A stretch of DNA of 32,990 nt, from positions 1 through 32,990 of the forward strand of contig CAOKMT010000022.1 in NCBI GenBank assembly GCA_948469885.1, written 5' to 3'. Of this stretch, positions 1 through 6,489 are shown piece after piece. Each line of letters begins with the position of its first letter. Position 1 is the first letter of the stretch. The DNA is from an uncultured Sporosarcina sp. Its GTDB lineage: Bacteria > Bacillota > Bacilli > Bacillales_A > Planococcaceae. The position numbers were made by a program, and so were the translations under genes. The notes beneath the pieces are model-generated. The model was given only the letters and a program-made list of their open reading frames with translations, did not search any database and was not told the DNA's origin.

Positions 1-18
1 TTTCGAGCGAGCTCGAAA
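1..18. repeat. Window-edge inverted repeat
   Basis: TTTCGAGC, two bases, then GCTCGAAA gives a perfect 8-bp hairpin. On the minus strand it follows a run of T, so it could be part of a terminator or attenuator of a transcript leaving the window to the left. It is cut by the window edge and its role is not certain. Confidence 0.4.
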
Positions 19-32
19 AAATCTGGACGCAA

Positions 33-80
33 TCACGCCGAGGCGCGATTGATTAATTGTGTAGGCTCGATTTTCTTCAT
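33..80 (-). CDS. Possible 15-codon ORF or leader peptide
   Basis: On the minus strand, an ATG sits 8 bases after a good AAAGGGG ribosome site and opens a 15-codon frame reading MKKIEPTQLINRASA before TGA. The last codons lie inside an imperfect hairpin (CAATC..GATTG, positions 30-51), and a run of T plus a second hairpin follow toward position 1. This arrangement could be a leader peptide with an attenuator for a gene beyond the left edge. I do not recognise the peptide, and it may be untranslated. Confidence 0.25.
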   Translation of the reverse strand: MKKIEPTQLINRASA

Positions 81-489
81 GCTGAACGCCCCTTTCTCTA
101 CATATGAAAAATAGTTAATTTGATCGCTAGGATTTGTTTTTAAGGGATCATCCTATTCATTAAGTGTACAGGGGGAAATGGTTCATTGTAAAACAAATAA
201 TACAGAATAAACCGTATATTGTGTTTATTTATACTGTAAAAGAAAGGTGTCACCCTAAAATTTTAAAATGCCTTACGATAAAAGTAACTAAGAATGAATA
301 GGCACGGCAAGAGATTCTAGTAAGATGAGCAGATGTCAGTGGACAGTCTATATGGTAGTATGAGAACTATTATTATGGGCCTCCACTAGAAGTCGAAAAC
401 AGGTTGAAAACTCGAAACGATTTGTAAGACTCGATGTTGACAACTTGCTTAATTTTTAGTGTGTAGGGGCCGATTAGTTTTTTTGAGAG
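81..489. other. AT-rich intergenic region with a widely spaced inverted repeat
   Basis: No convincing gene is visible. CCTATTCATT at 152-161 is exactly inverted as AATGAATAGG at 293-302, enclosing about 131 bases, which could be the ends of a small decayed element. A TTGACA at 437-442 lies upstream of the next gene, but the -10 position 17 bases later (TGTGTA) is poor. Confidence 0.4.
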
Positions 490-501
490 GTGAAGGAACA
501 G

Positions 502-924
502 ATGAAAATGATCATCGGTCTTACGCTCGCACTTATCGTATTTCTCAATTTTGTTTATCAAGCCATCCGTATGTTTAGAAGGGTATCCCGTCAAGTCTTT
601 GCCGAAGATGCTGTCCATCGTTTTCAGTGTAGAAAATGTGAGGAAATCCATACGTTAACAGGGCCCGAAGCTAAAAAAATTCGTTGGGCACCCCGAATAA
701 AAAAAAGTACGCCCCGTCGTCAAAGCACATCTTATGTATTCAATTGCCCCCATTGCCATAAACGTACATCACAAACTTACCTGTATGATACGAATGTGAC
801 GAAAGGGGCGGGCATGGTACGTATTCAGATGAATGAAGAACAGTTGCCACTTCTTATCGACTTTTTAATGAAGGGGTTGCTGCCGTTCATTTTATTAAGT
901 TTTATCTATCGATTCTTCATATAA
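502..924 (+). CDS. Small membrane protein with a zinc-ribbon-like domain
   Basis: I chose the ATG at 502 (140 residues) because AGAGGTG at 486-492 lies at a good distance; a GTG at 490 in the same frame would overlap this ribosome site. The N-terminus is a hydrophobic segment (about residues 2-20) followed by arginines. The middle has two Cys pairs, CRKC near residue 43 and CPHC near residue 80, suggesting a four-cysteine zinc ribbon with a basic insert. The last 20 or so residues form a second membrane segment. I recognise no named family. It stands alone, with an inverted repeat after it. The function is unknown; a membrane protein with a small cytoplasmic metal-binding domain is what the sequence supports. 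Confidence 0.75.
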   Translation: MKMIIGLTLALIVFLNFVYQAIRMFRRVSRQVFAEDAVHRFQCRKCEEIHTLTGPEAKKIRWAPRIKKSTPRRQSTSYVFNCPHCHKRTSQTYLYDTNVTKGAGMVRIQMNEEQLPLLIDFLMKGLLPFILLSFIYRFFI

Positions 925-932
925 CCTTGCTT

Positions 933-983
933 AAGGTACCAAGTTTTAGTCCAATCCTGCATTGTTTTAGAACTTGGTACCTT
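933..983. terminator. Perfect 13-bp inverted repeat between converging genes
   Basis: AAGGTACCAAGTT (933-945) and AACTTGGTACCTT (971-983) pair perfectly around a 25-base loop. It lies between the stop of the small membrane protein and the stop of the convergent amidohydrolase, where a bidirectional terminator is expected. It lacks a strong T run on either side, so efficiency is uncertain. Confidence 0.6.
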
Positions 984-991
984 TCAAAACA

Positions 992-2110
992 TTACAATTC
1001 AGCTAATCCTTTGAATAGCTCTACGCCCGATTCAATCAGTTCATCACGGAAGTCATACGCGTACGTATGAACACTCGGATAATCTTCCCCGTTTCCAATA
1101 AAGCAGTAAGCTCCTTTTGTTAACTTGGTGAAGTGACCGAAGTCTTCTGAGCCACGAGTGGCTTCCTCTAGTTCAATCAATTGCATCCCTTTGTCTTTTA
1201 CGACGGCCCGAATTTTATCGGCGCTTTCTTTATGGTTCACCGTTTCTGGGAATTCATCGTTGTATCGGAATTGTACTTGTAACCCATGTTCTTCTGCTTG
1301 AGCTCTAGCAAAACTTTCAAGGTTTTCTTGAAGTCGATCTAATTCTTCTTCATAGAGTGCTCGGATTGTTAGACGAATTACGCCTTTTGATGCGGAAAGA
1401 CCGAAAGCTTCTTCTCCTACATCGATTTGGACAACCGTACAGAGAACAAGGCCTTTATTTTTTTCTGGCGAAATGAATTTCGGAAACGCTCTCACAATAT
1501 TAGCGATTGCAAGTGATGGGTTGATCCCTCCTTCGGGTTGACTAGCATGGGTAGGCGTCCCTTCCATATAAATGGACATTCCTTTGGAAGCACACAGCAT
1601 CGTTCCATCTATAATCCCTACCGCTTTGTAAGGGAAACCACTCATATTATGGTAGGCGAATATTTCGTCAATATGATGTTCGTGAATGAAATCAACACAT
1701 TGGATTGCGCCTTCTCCTGTTTCTTCAGCAGGTTGAAAGAGGCAAAAAATATTTTTATCCGAACCCTTTTGATCAATTTCAAGCGCAAATCCTGCTAAGG
1801 TTGCCGAATGACCATCATGCCCGCATTTATGTGCTTTTCCGGGGAATTGAGAAGCCCAAGGTAGGTCGATGACTTCATCCATCGGAAGTGCATCAAAATC
1901 TGCACGAAAAGCTATATTCGGTTTGTTTTCTCCCGCTCGATAAATGGTATAGAACCAACTTCCTTTATCGACAATTTCTAAATTTGTTGTATGCGTTTTC
2001 AAAAAAGTCATTAAATGCTGTTTCGTCCAAACTTCTTCATTAGACAGTTCAGGATGTTGATGTAGTTCACGTCGAAGATGCATCGCTAATTCAAAATTTT
2101 GCTTGTTCAT
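992..2110 (-). CDS. M20 family metallopeptidase / N-acyl amino acid amidohydrolase
   Basis: The 372-residue protein has the M20D (IAA-Leu hydrolase/hippuricase-like) pattern: HQHPELSNEE near residue 16, a metal-binding ADFDALPMDE near 70, CGHDGHSATL near 95, and PAEETGEGA near 127, with a late EATRGSEDF segment. Cys and His of CGHDGH, the Glu pair of PAEETGEGA and later His residues are the expected di-metal ligands. Family members remove acyl groups from amino acids or cleave small amides in the cytoplasm. The ATG at 2110 is preceded by a GAGAGGAG ribosome site about 9 bases away. It is divergent from a methionine-type importer operon; in Bacilli such amidohydrolases often accompany sulfur amino acid importers, so deacylation of an imported N-acyl sulfur compound is a reasonable inference, not shown. 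Confidence 0.9.
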   Translation of the reverse strand: MNKQNFELAMHLRRELHQHPELSNEEVWTKQHLMTFLKTHTTNLEIVDKGSWFYTIYRAGENKPNIAFRADFDALPMDEVIDLPWASQFPGKAHKCGHDGHSATLAGFALEIDQKGSDKNIFCLFQPAEETGEGAIQCVDFIHEHHIDEIFAYHNMSGFPYKAVGIIDGTMLCASKGMSIYMEGTPTHASQPEGGINPSLAIANIVRAFPKFISPEKNKGLVLCTVVQIDVGEEAFGLSASKGVIRLTIRALYEEELDRLQENLESFARAQAEEHGLQVQFRYNDEFPETVNHKESADKIRAVVKDKGMQLIELEEATRGSEDFGHFTKLTKGAYCFIGNGEDYPSVHTYAYDFRDELIESGVELFKGLAEL

Positions 2111-2207
2111 TCTCCACTACTCCTCTCTATCTTTCTTGATTTACTAATAAAACTTCCAGAAGACGGTAATGTTATGAAGTGTATTTTGTCTATTATACGT
2201 CGTTTCA

Positions 2208-2254
2208 AGTGCCGAGTTCTAGTATGATTCTGAATTGTTTTACAACCGGCACTC
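2208..2254 (+). repeat. Inverted repeat with large loop
   Basis: AGTGCCG near 2209 pairs with CGGCACT near 2248, followed by a T-rich stretch. No plus-strand gene ends here, so it may be a leftover terminator or fall within the 5' region of the divergent amidohydrolase transcript. Confidence 0.35.
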
Positions 2255-2315
2255 TTTTTATCTTTTTTTGTTTCGCTATAAACCATCGGTATAGTAGGGA
2301 TTACTTCGTTTGTCA

Positions 2316-2344
2316 TTGACCTTTTCGCCAAATAATAATATAAT
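2316..2344 (+). promoter_or_regulatory. Sigma-A promoter for the dehydrogenase-metQNI operon
   Basis: TTGACC (2316-2321), a 17-base spacer and a perfect TATAAT (2339-2344). The predicted start of transcription is near 2351, about 95 bases before the first start codon. Confidence 0.8.
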
Positions 2345-2356
2345 TATGAATGTCGT

Positions 2357-2415
2357 AAATAGTAGTTTTTTGCCGAAATCTCTCTCTTGTACGGAGGGGG
2401 TTTTTTGTACTATTT
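2357..2415 (+). promoter_or_regulatory. Leader with nested hairpins and terminator-like element
   Basis: Directly after the promoter, AAATAGTA (2357-2364) is exactly inverted as TACTATTT (2408-2415). Inside this lies a second stem (2380-2387 with 2393-2400, CU-rich against GGAGGGGG, several G-U pairs) followed by six T. This looks like an intrinsic terminator inside a short leader, that is, an attenuator. I see none of the conserved boxes of a SAM (S-box) riboswitch or T-box, although a methionine-type transporter is downstream. The ligand or protein that would relieve termination is unknown. Confidence 0.5.
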
Positions 2416-2445
2416 TAGATACAATTGATTCTTCTAATACAGTAA

Positions 2446-3561
2446 ATGGGAGGAGAGGTTCATATTACAACAACAGTTGTGAAAGGGGCGCCCGGACATT
2501 ACCGGATTGCTGAAGGCGTGCTCGATGAAATTGAAGCGCTCTTATCGGAGCTGGATGTTGAAAGGATCCATATTATAACAGGGAAAAAAGCTTGGCGTGC
2601 GGTACGGTCCTATTTGCCTGAAAATATTGCGAAAAAGACCAATTCCGACTTTACCTATATAGAAGGGTATTGTACTTTGCAAACCGTTGAGGAGATTGCA
2701 AGTGACTTATCTTTACATTCAACGGATGCTGTCATCGGCATCGGTGGGGGAACTGTCCTTGATATTGCGAAGGCTTCGGCAGTAAAAGCCGGCATCAAAT
2801 CTGTCTTGATCCCTACGATTGCTGCCACTTGTGCAGCATGGACCCCACTCAGCGTTTTTTATGATGAAAACGGAGCATTTACGCATTATACGGAGTTCCC
2901 GTTGGCGAATACGCTTGTGCTCATTGAACCTTCCATTATCGCAAAGTCCCCGTTACAGTATTTAAGGGCTGGCATCGGAGATACGCTTGCGAAGTTTTAT
3001 GAGGCGGATGCGCTGATCGATTCATTTTACAAAGATTGTGAGCACCCGGTCTGGCTGCAAGTTTCACAGTTTTCAGCACGTATTTGTAAAGACGTTTTGT
3101 TGAAAAATGGAAAAGACGCGATTACAGCTGCGTCAACAGGAAGCGTGACACCGGAATTGGTGAGTGTTATTGAGGCGATCATTATGACAGGTGGCATGGT
3201 TGGTGGATTTGGTGGGAAAGCGGGCCGGATTGCAGGCGCACACTCCATCCATAATGGGTTGACCGAAGCGAAAGAAGTGAAGGATGTCCTACACGGCGAG
3301 CTCGTCGCTTATGGCATACTCGTTCAATTGGCTGTAGAGGGAAAAGACGAGGAAATCTTGAAGCTGATGGATTATTACCATGCATGGGGATTGCCAGTTG
3401 GTTTGGAAGGGTTGTCCATTGATTCTGAAGATCACGGACTTTTAAAGCGGATCGTTGAAAAAGCGACACTTCCTCAGGAATCTATTCATTTCATGAATCA
3501 ACAAATTACCGAAGAAGTAGTATTGTCAGCCATGCAGAAAATCGAAAAGCTAAACCGATGA
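2446..3561 (+). CDS. Iron-containing alcohol dehydrogenase family (glycerol dehydrogenase-like)
   Basis: The product is about 371 residues, typical of the GldA-like branch. The nucleotide-binding glycine segment GIGGGTVLDIAKA is near residues 96-108. The three expected metal ligands are visible: Asp in GIGDTLAKF (about 178), His in AGAHSIHNGLT (about 266) and His in HGELVAYG (about 284). It should be a cytoplasmic NAD(P)-dependent polyol, alcohol or aldehyde oxidoreductase; the substrate cannot be read from the sequence. The start is unclear: GGGAGGAGAGG, the only good ribosome site, overlaps the ATG at 2446, so true initiation may be slightly downstream (ATT at 2464 or GTG at 2479 are in frame). 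It is first in an apparent operon, 39 bases before metQ, an unusual partner for a methionine importer. Confidence 0.85.
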   Translation: MGGEVHITTTVVKGAPGHYRIAEGVLDEIEALLSELDVERIHIITGKKAWRAVRSYLPENIAKKTNSDFTYIEGYCTLQTVEEIASDLSLHSTDAVIGIGGGTVLDIAKASAVKAGIKSVLIPTIAATCAAWTPLSVFYDENGAFTHYTEFPLANTLVLIEPSIIAKSPLQYLRAGIGDTLAKFYEADALIDSFYKDCEHPVWLQVSQFSARICKDVLLKNGKDAITAASTGSVTPELVSVIEAIIMTGGMVGGFGGKAGRIAGAHSIHNGLTEAKEVKDVLHGELVAYGILVQLAVEGKDEEILKLMDYYHAWGLPVGLEGLSIDSEDHGLLKRIVEKATLPQESIHFMNQQITEEVVLSAMQKIEKLNR

Positions 3562-3600
3562 TCAACATGAAGATTACATATTTAGAATAGGAGAAGTGAC

Positions 3601-4425
3601 ATGAAAAAGTGGTTGTTAGCTAGTGTATTGGTTTTAGTGATCGGCGTGTTAGCCGCTTGCGGTGGTAAAGAAAAGTCAGAGGATTCAGGGGAAGGTTTGC
3701 TGAGCGACGGTAAATTGGTTGTTGGTGTGACAGCGGGCCCCCATGAAGAAATCGTTGAAAAAGTAAAAGAACTTGCGGCGGAAGAAGGATTGACAATTGA
3801 AGTTAAACCATTCACAGATTACGTGATGCCGAACGTTGCACTAGCGGAAAAAGAAATTGATATGAACAGTATGCAAACTGAACCTTTTTTTGATGTGGTG
3901 AAAGAAGATCGGAATTTAGATCTTGTAAAAGTGGCGGATACAGTTACGTTCCCAATGGGTGTTTACTCGTCTAAAGTGACAGATATTGCTGATTTGAAAG
4001 AAGGCGCTAAAATCGGATTGCCAAGTGATCCGACAAATAGTGGACGTGCGCTTATGTTATTTGAAGCAGCTGGTTTGCTTACAATGGAAGAAGGCGTCGG
4101 TATAAATGGAACCGTACACGAGATTGCGGAAAACCCGAAAAACTATGAGTTCATAGAGCTTGACTCTGCGCAGATTGCACGTCAATTGGACGAACTCGAT
4201 GCAGCGGCGATCAATACGAACTTTGCCATCGAATATGGCCTTTCGCCAGCCGAGGATTCCATTTTTATCGAGTCATCCGATTCTCCCTATGTTAATCTGA
4301 TCGCAGTTAGAACTGAATCGAAAGATGAGGAAGTCGTTCAACAATTTATCGATTTATATCGTTCAGAAGAAGTGAAGAAGTTTATCGAAGAAACATTCGA
4401 TGGGTCGATCATGCCTTCTTGGTAA
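3601..4425 (+). CDS. metQ: MetQ/NlpA-family substrate-binding lipoprotein
   Basis: The protein has 274 residues. A lipoprotein signal ends at LAAC, so Cys20 is the lipidated residue on the outer face of the membrane. The mature part follows the NlpA (Lipoprotein_9) pattern: LVVGVTAGPHEEIVE near the start, the FTDYVMPNVAL segment, FDVVKEDRNLDLV, a DPTNSGRAL loop, and a C-terminus ending SIMPSW. Family members bind D- or L-methionine or related compounds and deliver them to MetI/MetN. AGGAGA lies 6 bases before the ATG. The adjacent metN and metI genes support the assignment; the preceding dehydrogenase and divergent amidohydrolase suggest the ligand could be a methionine derivative rather than methionine itself. 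Confidence 0.92.
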   Translation: MKKWLLASVLVLVIGVLAACGGKEKSEDSGEGLLSDGKLVVGVTAGPHEEIVEKVKELAAEEGLTIEVKPFTDYVMPNVALAEKEIDMNSMQTEPFFDVVKEDRNLDLVKVADTVTFPMGVYSSKVTDIADLKEGAKIGLPSDPTNSGRALMLFEAAGLLTMEEGVGINGTVHEIAENPKNYEFIELDSAQIARQLDELDAAAINTNFAIEYGLSPAEDSIFIESSDSPYVNLIAVRTESKDEEVVQQFIDLYRSEEVKKFIEETFDGSIMPSW

Positions 4426-4445
4426 TTTGAAAAGAGGAACGTCAA

Positions 4446-4505
4446 CATATAGGTAGGTCGCTTTGGGAAAATAGAAGTACGTATTTTTTCAGAGCGAGCT
4501 ATATG
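4446..4505 (+). promoter_or_regulatory. Long intercistronic hairpin between metQ and metN
   Basis: CATATAG (4446-4452) pairs with CTATATG (4499-4505), TCGCTTTG (4458-4465) with CAGAGCGA (4490-4497, one G-U pair), and an inner A-rich/T-rich stem closes around 4468-4488. Such structures after the binding-protein gene commonly protect the upstream mRNA or partly terminate it, giving more binding protein than ATPase. Confidence 0.65.
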
Positions 4506-4536
4506 TCGCGTTTAAATAGTAGAAAGGTGAAGAGAG

Positions 4537-4564
4537 GCTCCTTGTATTTTTATAATGCAGGAGC
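4537..4564 (+). promoter_or_regulatory. Second hairpin before metN with U-rich tail
   Basis: GCTCCT (4537-4542) pairs with AGGAGC (4559-4564); a T-rich stretch follows to 4580 and the metN ribosome site comes immediately after. It may be a weak attenuator. A metN start at 4555 would lie inside this hairpin, which argues against that start. Confidence 0.4.
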
Positions 4565-4596
4565 ACGTCTTTTCTCTTTTGAAAGGAATGAAGTTT

Positions 4597-5616
4597 ATGA
4601 TCGTATTAGAAAACGTTTCAAAAGTGTTTAAGATAAAAGATAAAGAAGTAAGAGCCGTTGATGACGTCAAAATCCATGTAAAAAAAGGTGAAATTCATGG
4701 CGTGATCGGGTATAGCGGCGCTGGGAAAAGTACATTGATCCGTTGTGTGAATCTATTGGAAAGACCTTCGAGTGGAAAAGTCATGATCGATGGGGAAAAT
4801 ATCACAGCGCTCTCTCCCAATAAGCTGAGAGAAGCACGCCAAAAAATAGGCATTATCTTTCAAGGGTTCAACTTATTGAAGACAGCGACTGTTTACGAAA
4901 ATATCGCAATCCCTTTAAAGCTTTTAGGGATTGATAAAGAAGAAGTGAAGGCACGGACGGTTAAGTATTTGGAAATCGTCGGCTTGTCGGATAAGCATTC
5001 GAACTACCCTTCACAATTATCAGGTGGTCAAAAACAGCGGGTGGCCATTGCAAGGGCATTATCGCAAGAACCTGAAATATTGCTCAGTGATGAAGCAACC
5101 AGTGCGCTCGATCCTGAGACGACCGAATCGATTCTGGATTTACTATTGAAGATCAATAAAGAGTTCGGCATCACGATTTTACTCATCACGCATGAAATGG
5201 ATGTCATTCGAAAAATTTGTGATTATGTTTATGTGCTTGAAAGTGGAAAAATCGTAGAGGACGGGACGGCAATCGACTTATTCACAAGCCCAGGCCACCG
5301 TACGACGAAGAAGTTTTTAAGCTCCATCGCGCAACGTAATTTGTCTTCCTCATTAATTTCCCAACTGCATTTATCGGGTCCCGTCATCCGATTAACCTTC
5401 ACCGGCGACGTGACAGGAAAGCCATTGCTTGCTGAAGTGAATCAAAAGTTTGCGGTCAAATCTAATATATTGGCGGCAAATATTATCGAACTCAAAAATG
5501 GTGTGATCGGAAATTTGGTCGTTCACTTTGTTGGGAGTAATGCCGATGTCGACGATGCTGTTCATTTCTTAAAGGAACAAGGTGTCGGTGTAGAAGAATT
5601 GAGGGATGACAATTGA
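4597..5616 (+). CDS. metN: Methionine-type ABC importer ATPase MetN
   Basis: I place the start at the ATG at 4597 (339 residues) because AAAGGA (4582-4587) is well spaced there and the conserved N-terminus begins MIVLENVSKVF; upstream ATGs at 4555 and 4588 fit worse. Walker A is GYSGAGKST near residues 39-47, the signature is LSGGQKQRVAIARAL near 140, and Walker B ends ILLSDEATSALD (Ser where many have Ala or Cys). The C-terminal ~90 residues form the NIL/ACT-like domain that in MetN proteins senses substrate and inhibits transport. Its last four bases overlap metI. It acts as a dimer on the cytoplasmic side of MetI. Confidence 0.93.
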   Translation: MIVLENVSKVFKIKDKEVRAVDDVKIHVKKGEIHGVIGYSGAGKSTLIRCVNLLERPSSGKVMIDGENITALSPNKLREARQKIGIIFQGFNLLKTATVYENIAIPLKLLGIDKEEVKARTVKYLEIVGLSDKHSNYPSQLSGGQKQRVAIARALSQEPEILLSDEATSALDPETTESILDLLLKINKEFGITILLITHEMDVIRKICDYVYVLESGKIVEDGTAIDLFTSPGHRTTKKFLSSIAQRNLSSSLISQLHLSGPVIRLTFTGDVTGKPLLAEVNQKFAVKSNILAANIIELKNGVIGNLVVHFVGSNADVDDAVHFLKEQGVGVEELRDDN

Positions 5617-6284
5617 ACGGATATGGAGAGTTTATTGAGAAATGGTTGCCCCAATATCAACAAGCGACGATTGAGACGTTTCAAATGGTGGGGATCTCGC
5701 TTTTCTATTCAGTCATTATCGGGATTCCATTAGGGATTTTATTGGTTCTTTCTCGCCCAGGCCAATCATTGGACAATCGTTGGTTACATCAAATTTTAAA
5801 TTTACTCGTGAACGTTGTGAGATCTGTCCCGTTCATCATTCTGTTGTTTTTCATTTTACCATTTACGAAATTCATCGTCGGTACGACCATAGGGGTAAAA
5901 GGAGTGATCGTTCCGCTCGTACTTTATACAGCCCCGTACATATCCCGTCTGATGGAAACGGCGTTATTGGAAGTTGATAATGGCATCATCGAAGCCTATA
6001 CTTCGATGGGGATTAAAACGAGGCATATCATTTGGCATGTCATGTTGAGAGAGGCGCGTTCTTCGATCGTGTTAGGATTGACGATTGCTACGGTTTCTTT
6101 AGTAGGAGCGACCGCAATGGCAGGACTTGTCGGTGCCGGGGGCCTTGGTGATTTGGCTTATCGATTTGGACATTTACGATACGAAGTGGATGTCATGTAT
6201 GTCACGATCTTTATTTTGATTATCCTTATTCAAAGTATCCAGTCGATCGGCAATCGATTGGCGGCGCGTTTGAAGAAGGATTGA
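5613..6284 (+). CDS. metI: Methionine-type ABC importer permease MetI
   Basis: The frame opens with TTG at 5613, overlapping the metN stop by four bases (TTGA); GAGGG 7 bases upstream is the ribosome site. The 223-residue product has about five membrane segments, the usual MetI length, and the inner coupling loop IIEAYTSMGIKTRHIIWHVMLREA near residues 125-148, the EAA-type contact with MetN. The C-terminus retains the GLVGAGGLGDLAYRFG segment typical of MetI. It is the last gene of the operon. Confidence 0.93.
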   Translation: MNGYGEFIEKWLPQYQQATIETFQMVGISLFYSVIIGIPLGILLVLSRPGQSLDNRWLHQILNLLVNVVRSVPFIILLFFILPFTKFIVGTTIGVKGVIVPLVLYTAPYISRLMETALLEVDNGIIEAYTSMGIKTRHIIWHVMLREARSSIVLGLTIATVSLVGATAMAGLVGAGGLGDLAYRFGHLRYEVDVMYVTIFILIILIQSIQSIGNRLAARLKKD

Positions 6285-6338
6285 TTTATAGAATGCTATC
6301 GTTATCCGTTTAGAAGCGTATCGGTTTCAGTAGGTTGT

Positions 6339-6400
6339 GTTGATTGAAGCGAAAGGCGGCGACTCCTGAGAGAAAGTCTTCGCCTGAAGCCGAAATCAAC
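6339..6400. repeat. Short dispersed-type palindromic repeat
   Basis: GTTGATT (6339-6345) and AATCAAC (6394-6400) bound a 62-base imperfect hairpin containing AAGCGAAAGGCGGCGACTCC and CGCCTGAAGC. From memory this resembles the ends of a longer intergenic palindrome common in Bacillaceae and Planococcaceae, here with the centre missing. The family assignment is from recall, not from a search. Confidence 0.5.
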
Positions 6401-6438
6401 AATGTTAAGATTCCACCACCAATTTCTCTATTGTAAAA

Positions 6439-6467
6439 TTGAACGAAGGTTTTGAATTAAAGAAAAT
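6439..6467 (+). promoter_or_regulatory. Possible promoter of the hydroxy-acid oxidase gene
   Basis: TTGAAC (6439-6444), 17 bases, then GAAAAT (6462-6467). The -35 is good, the -10 mediocre; position just upstream of the start fits. Confidence 0.3.
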
Positions 6468-6489
6468 ACGTTTCCTATGAAAGGTTTTG

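Noticed and set aside
373-651. Minus-strand 92-codon frame opposite the zinc-ribbon protein
   Set aside because: No ribosome site, unlikely composition, and it overlaps a better supported plus-strand gene.
2110-2445. SAM (S-box) riboswitch ahead of the metQNI operon
   Set aside because: The conserved S-box core sequences are not visible, and the leader after the promoter is too short for the aptamer.
2310-2513. Plus-strand 67-codon frame before the dehydrogenase gene
   Set aside because: It would begin inside the promoter of the operon, has no ribosome site and overlaps the real gene in another frame.
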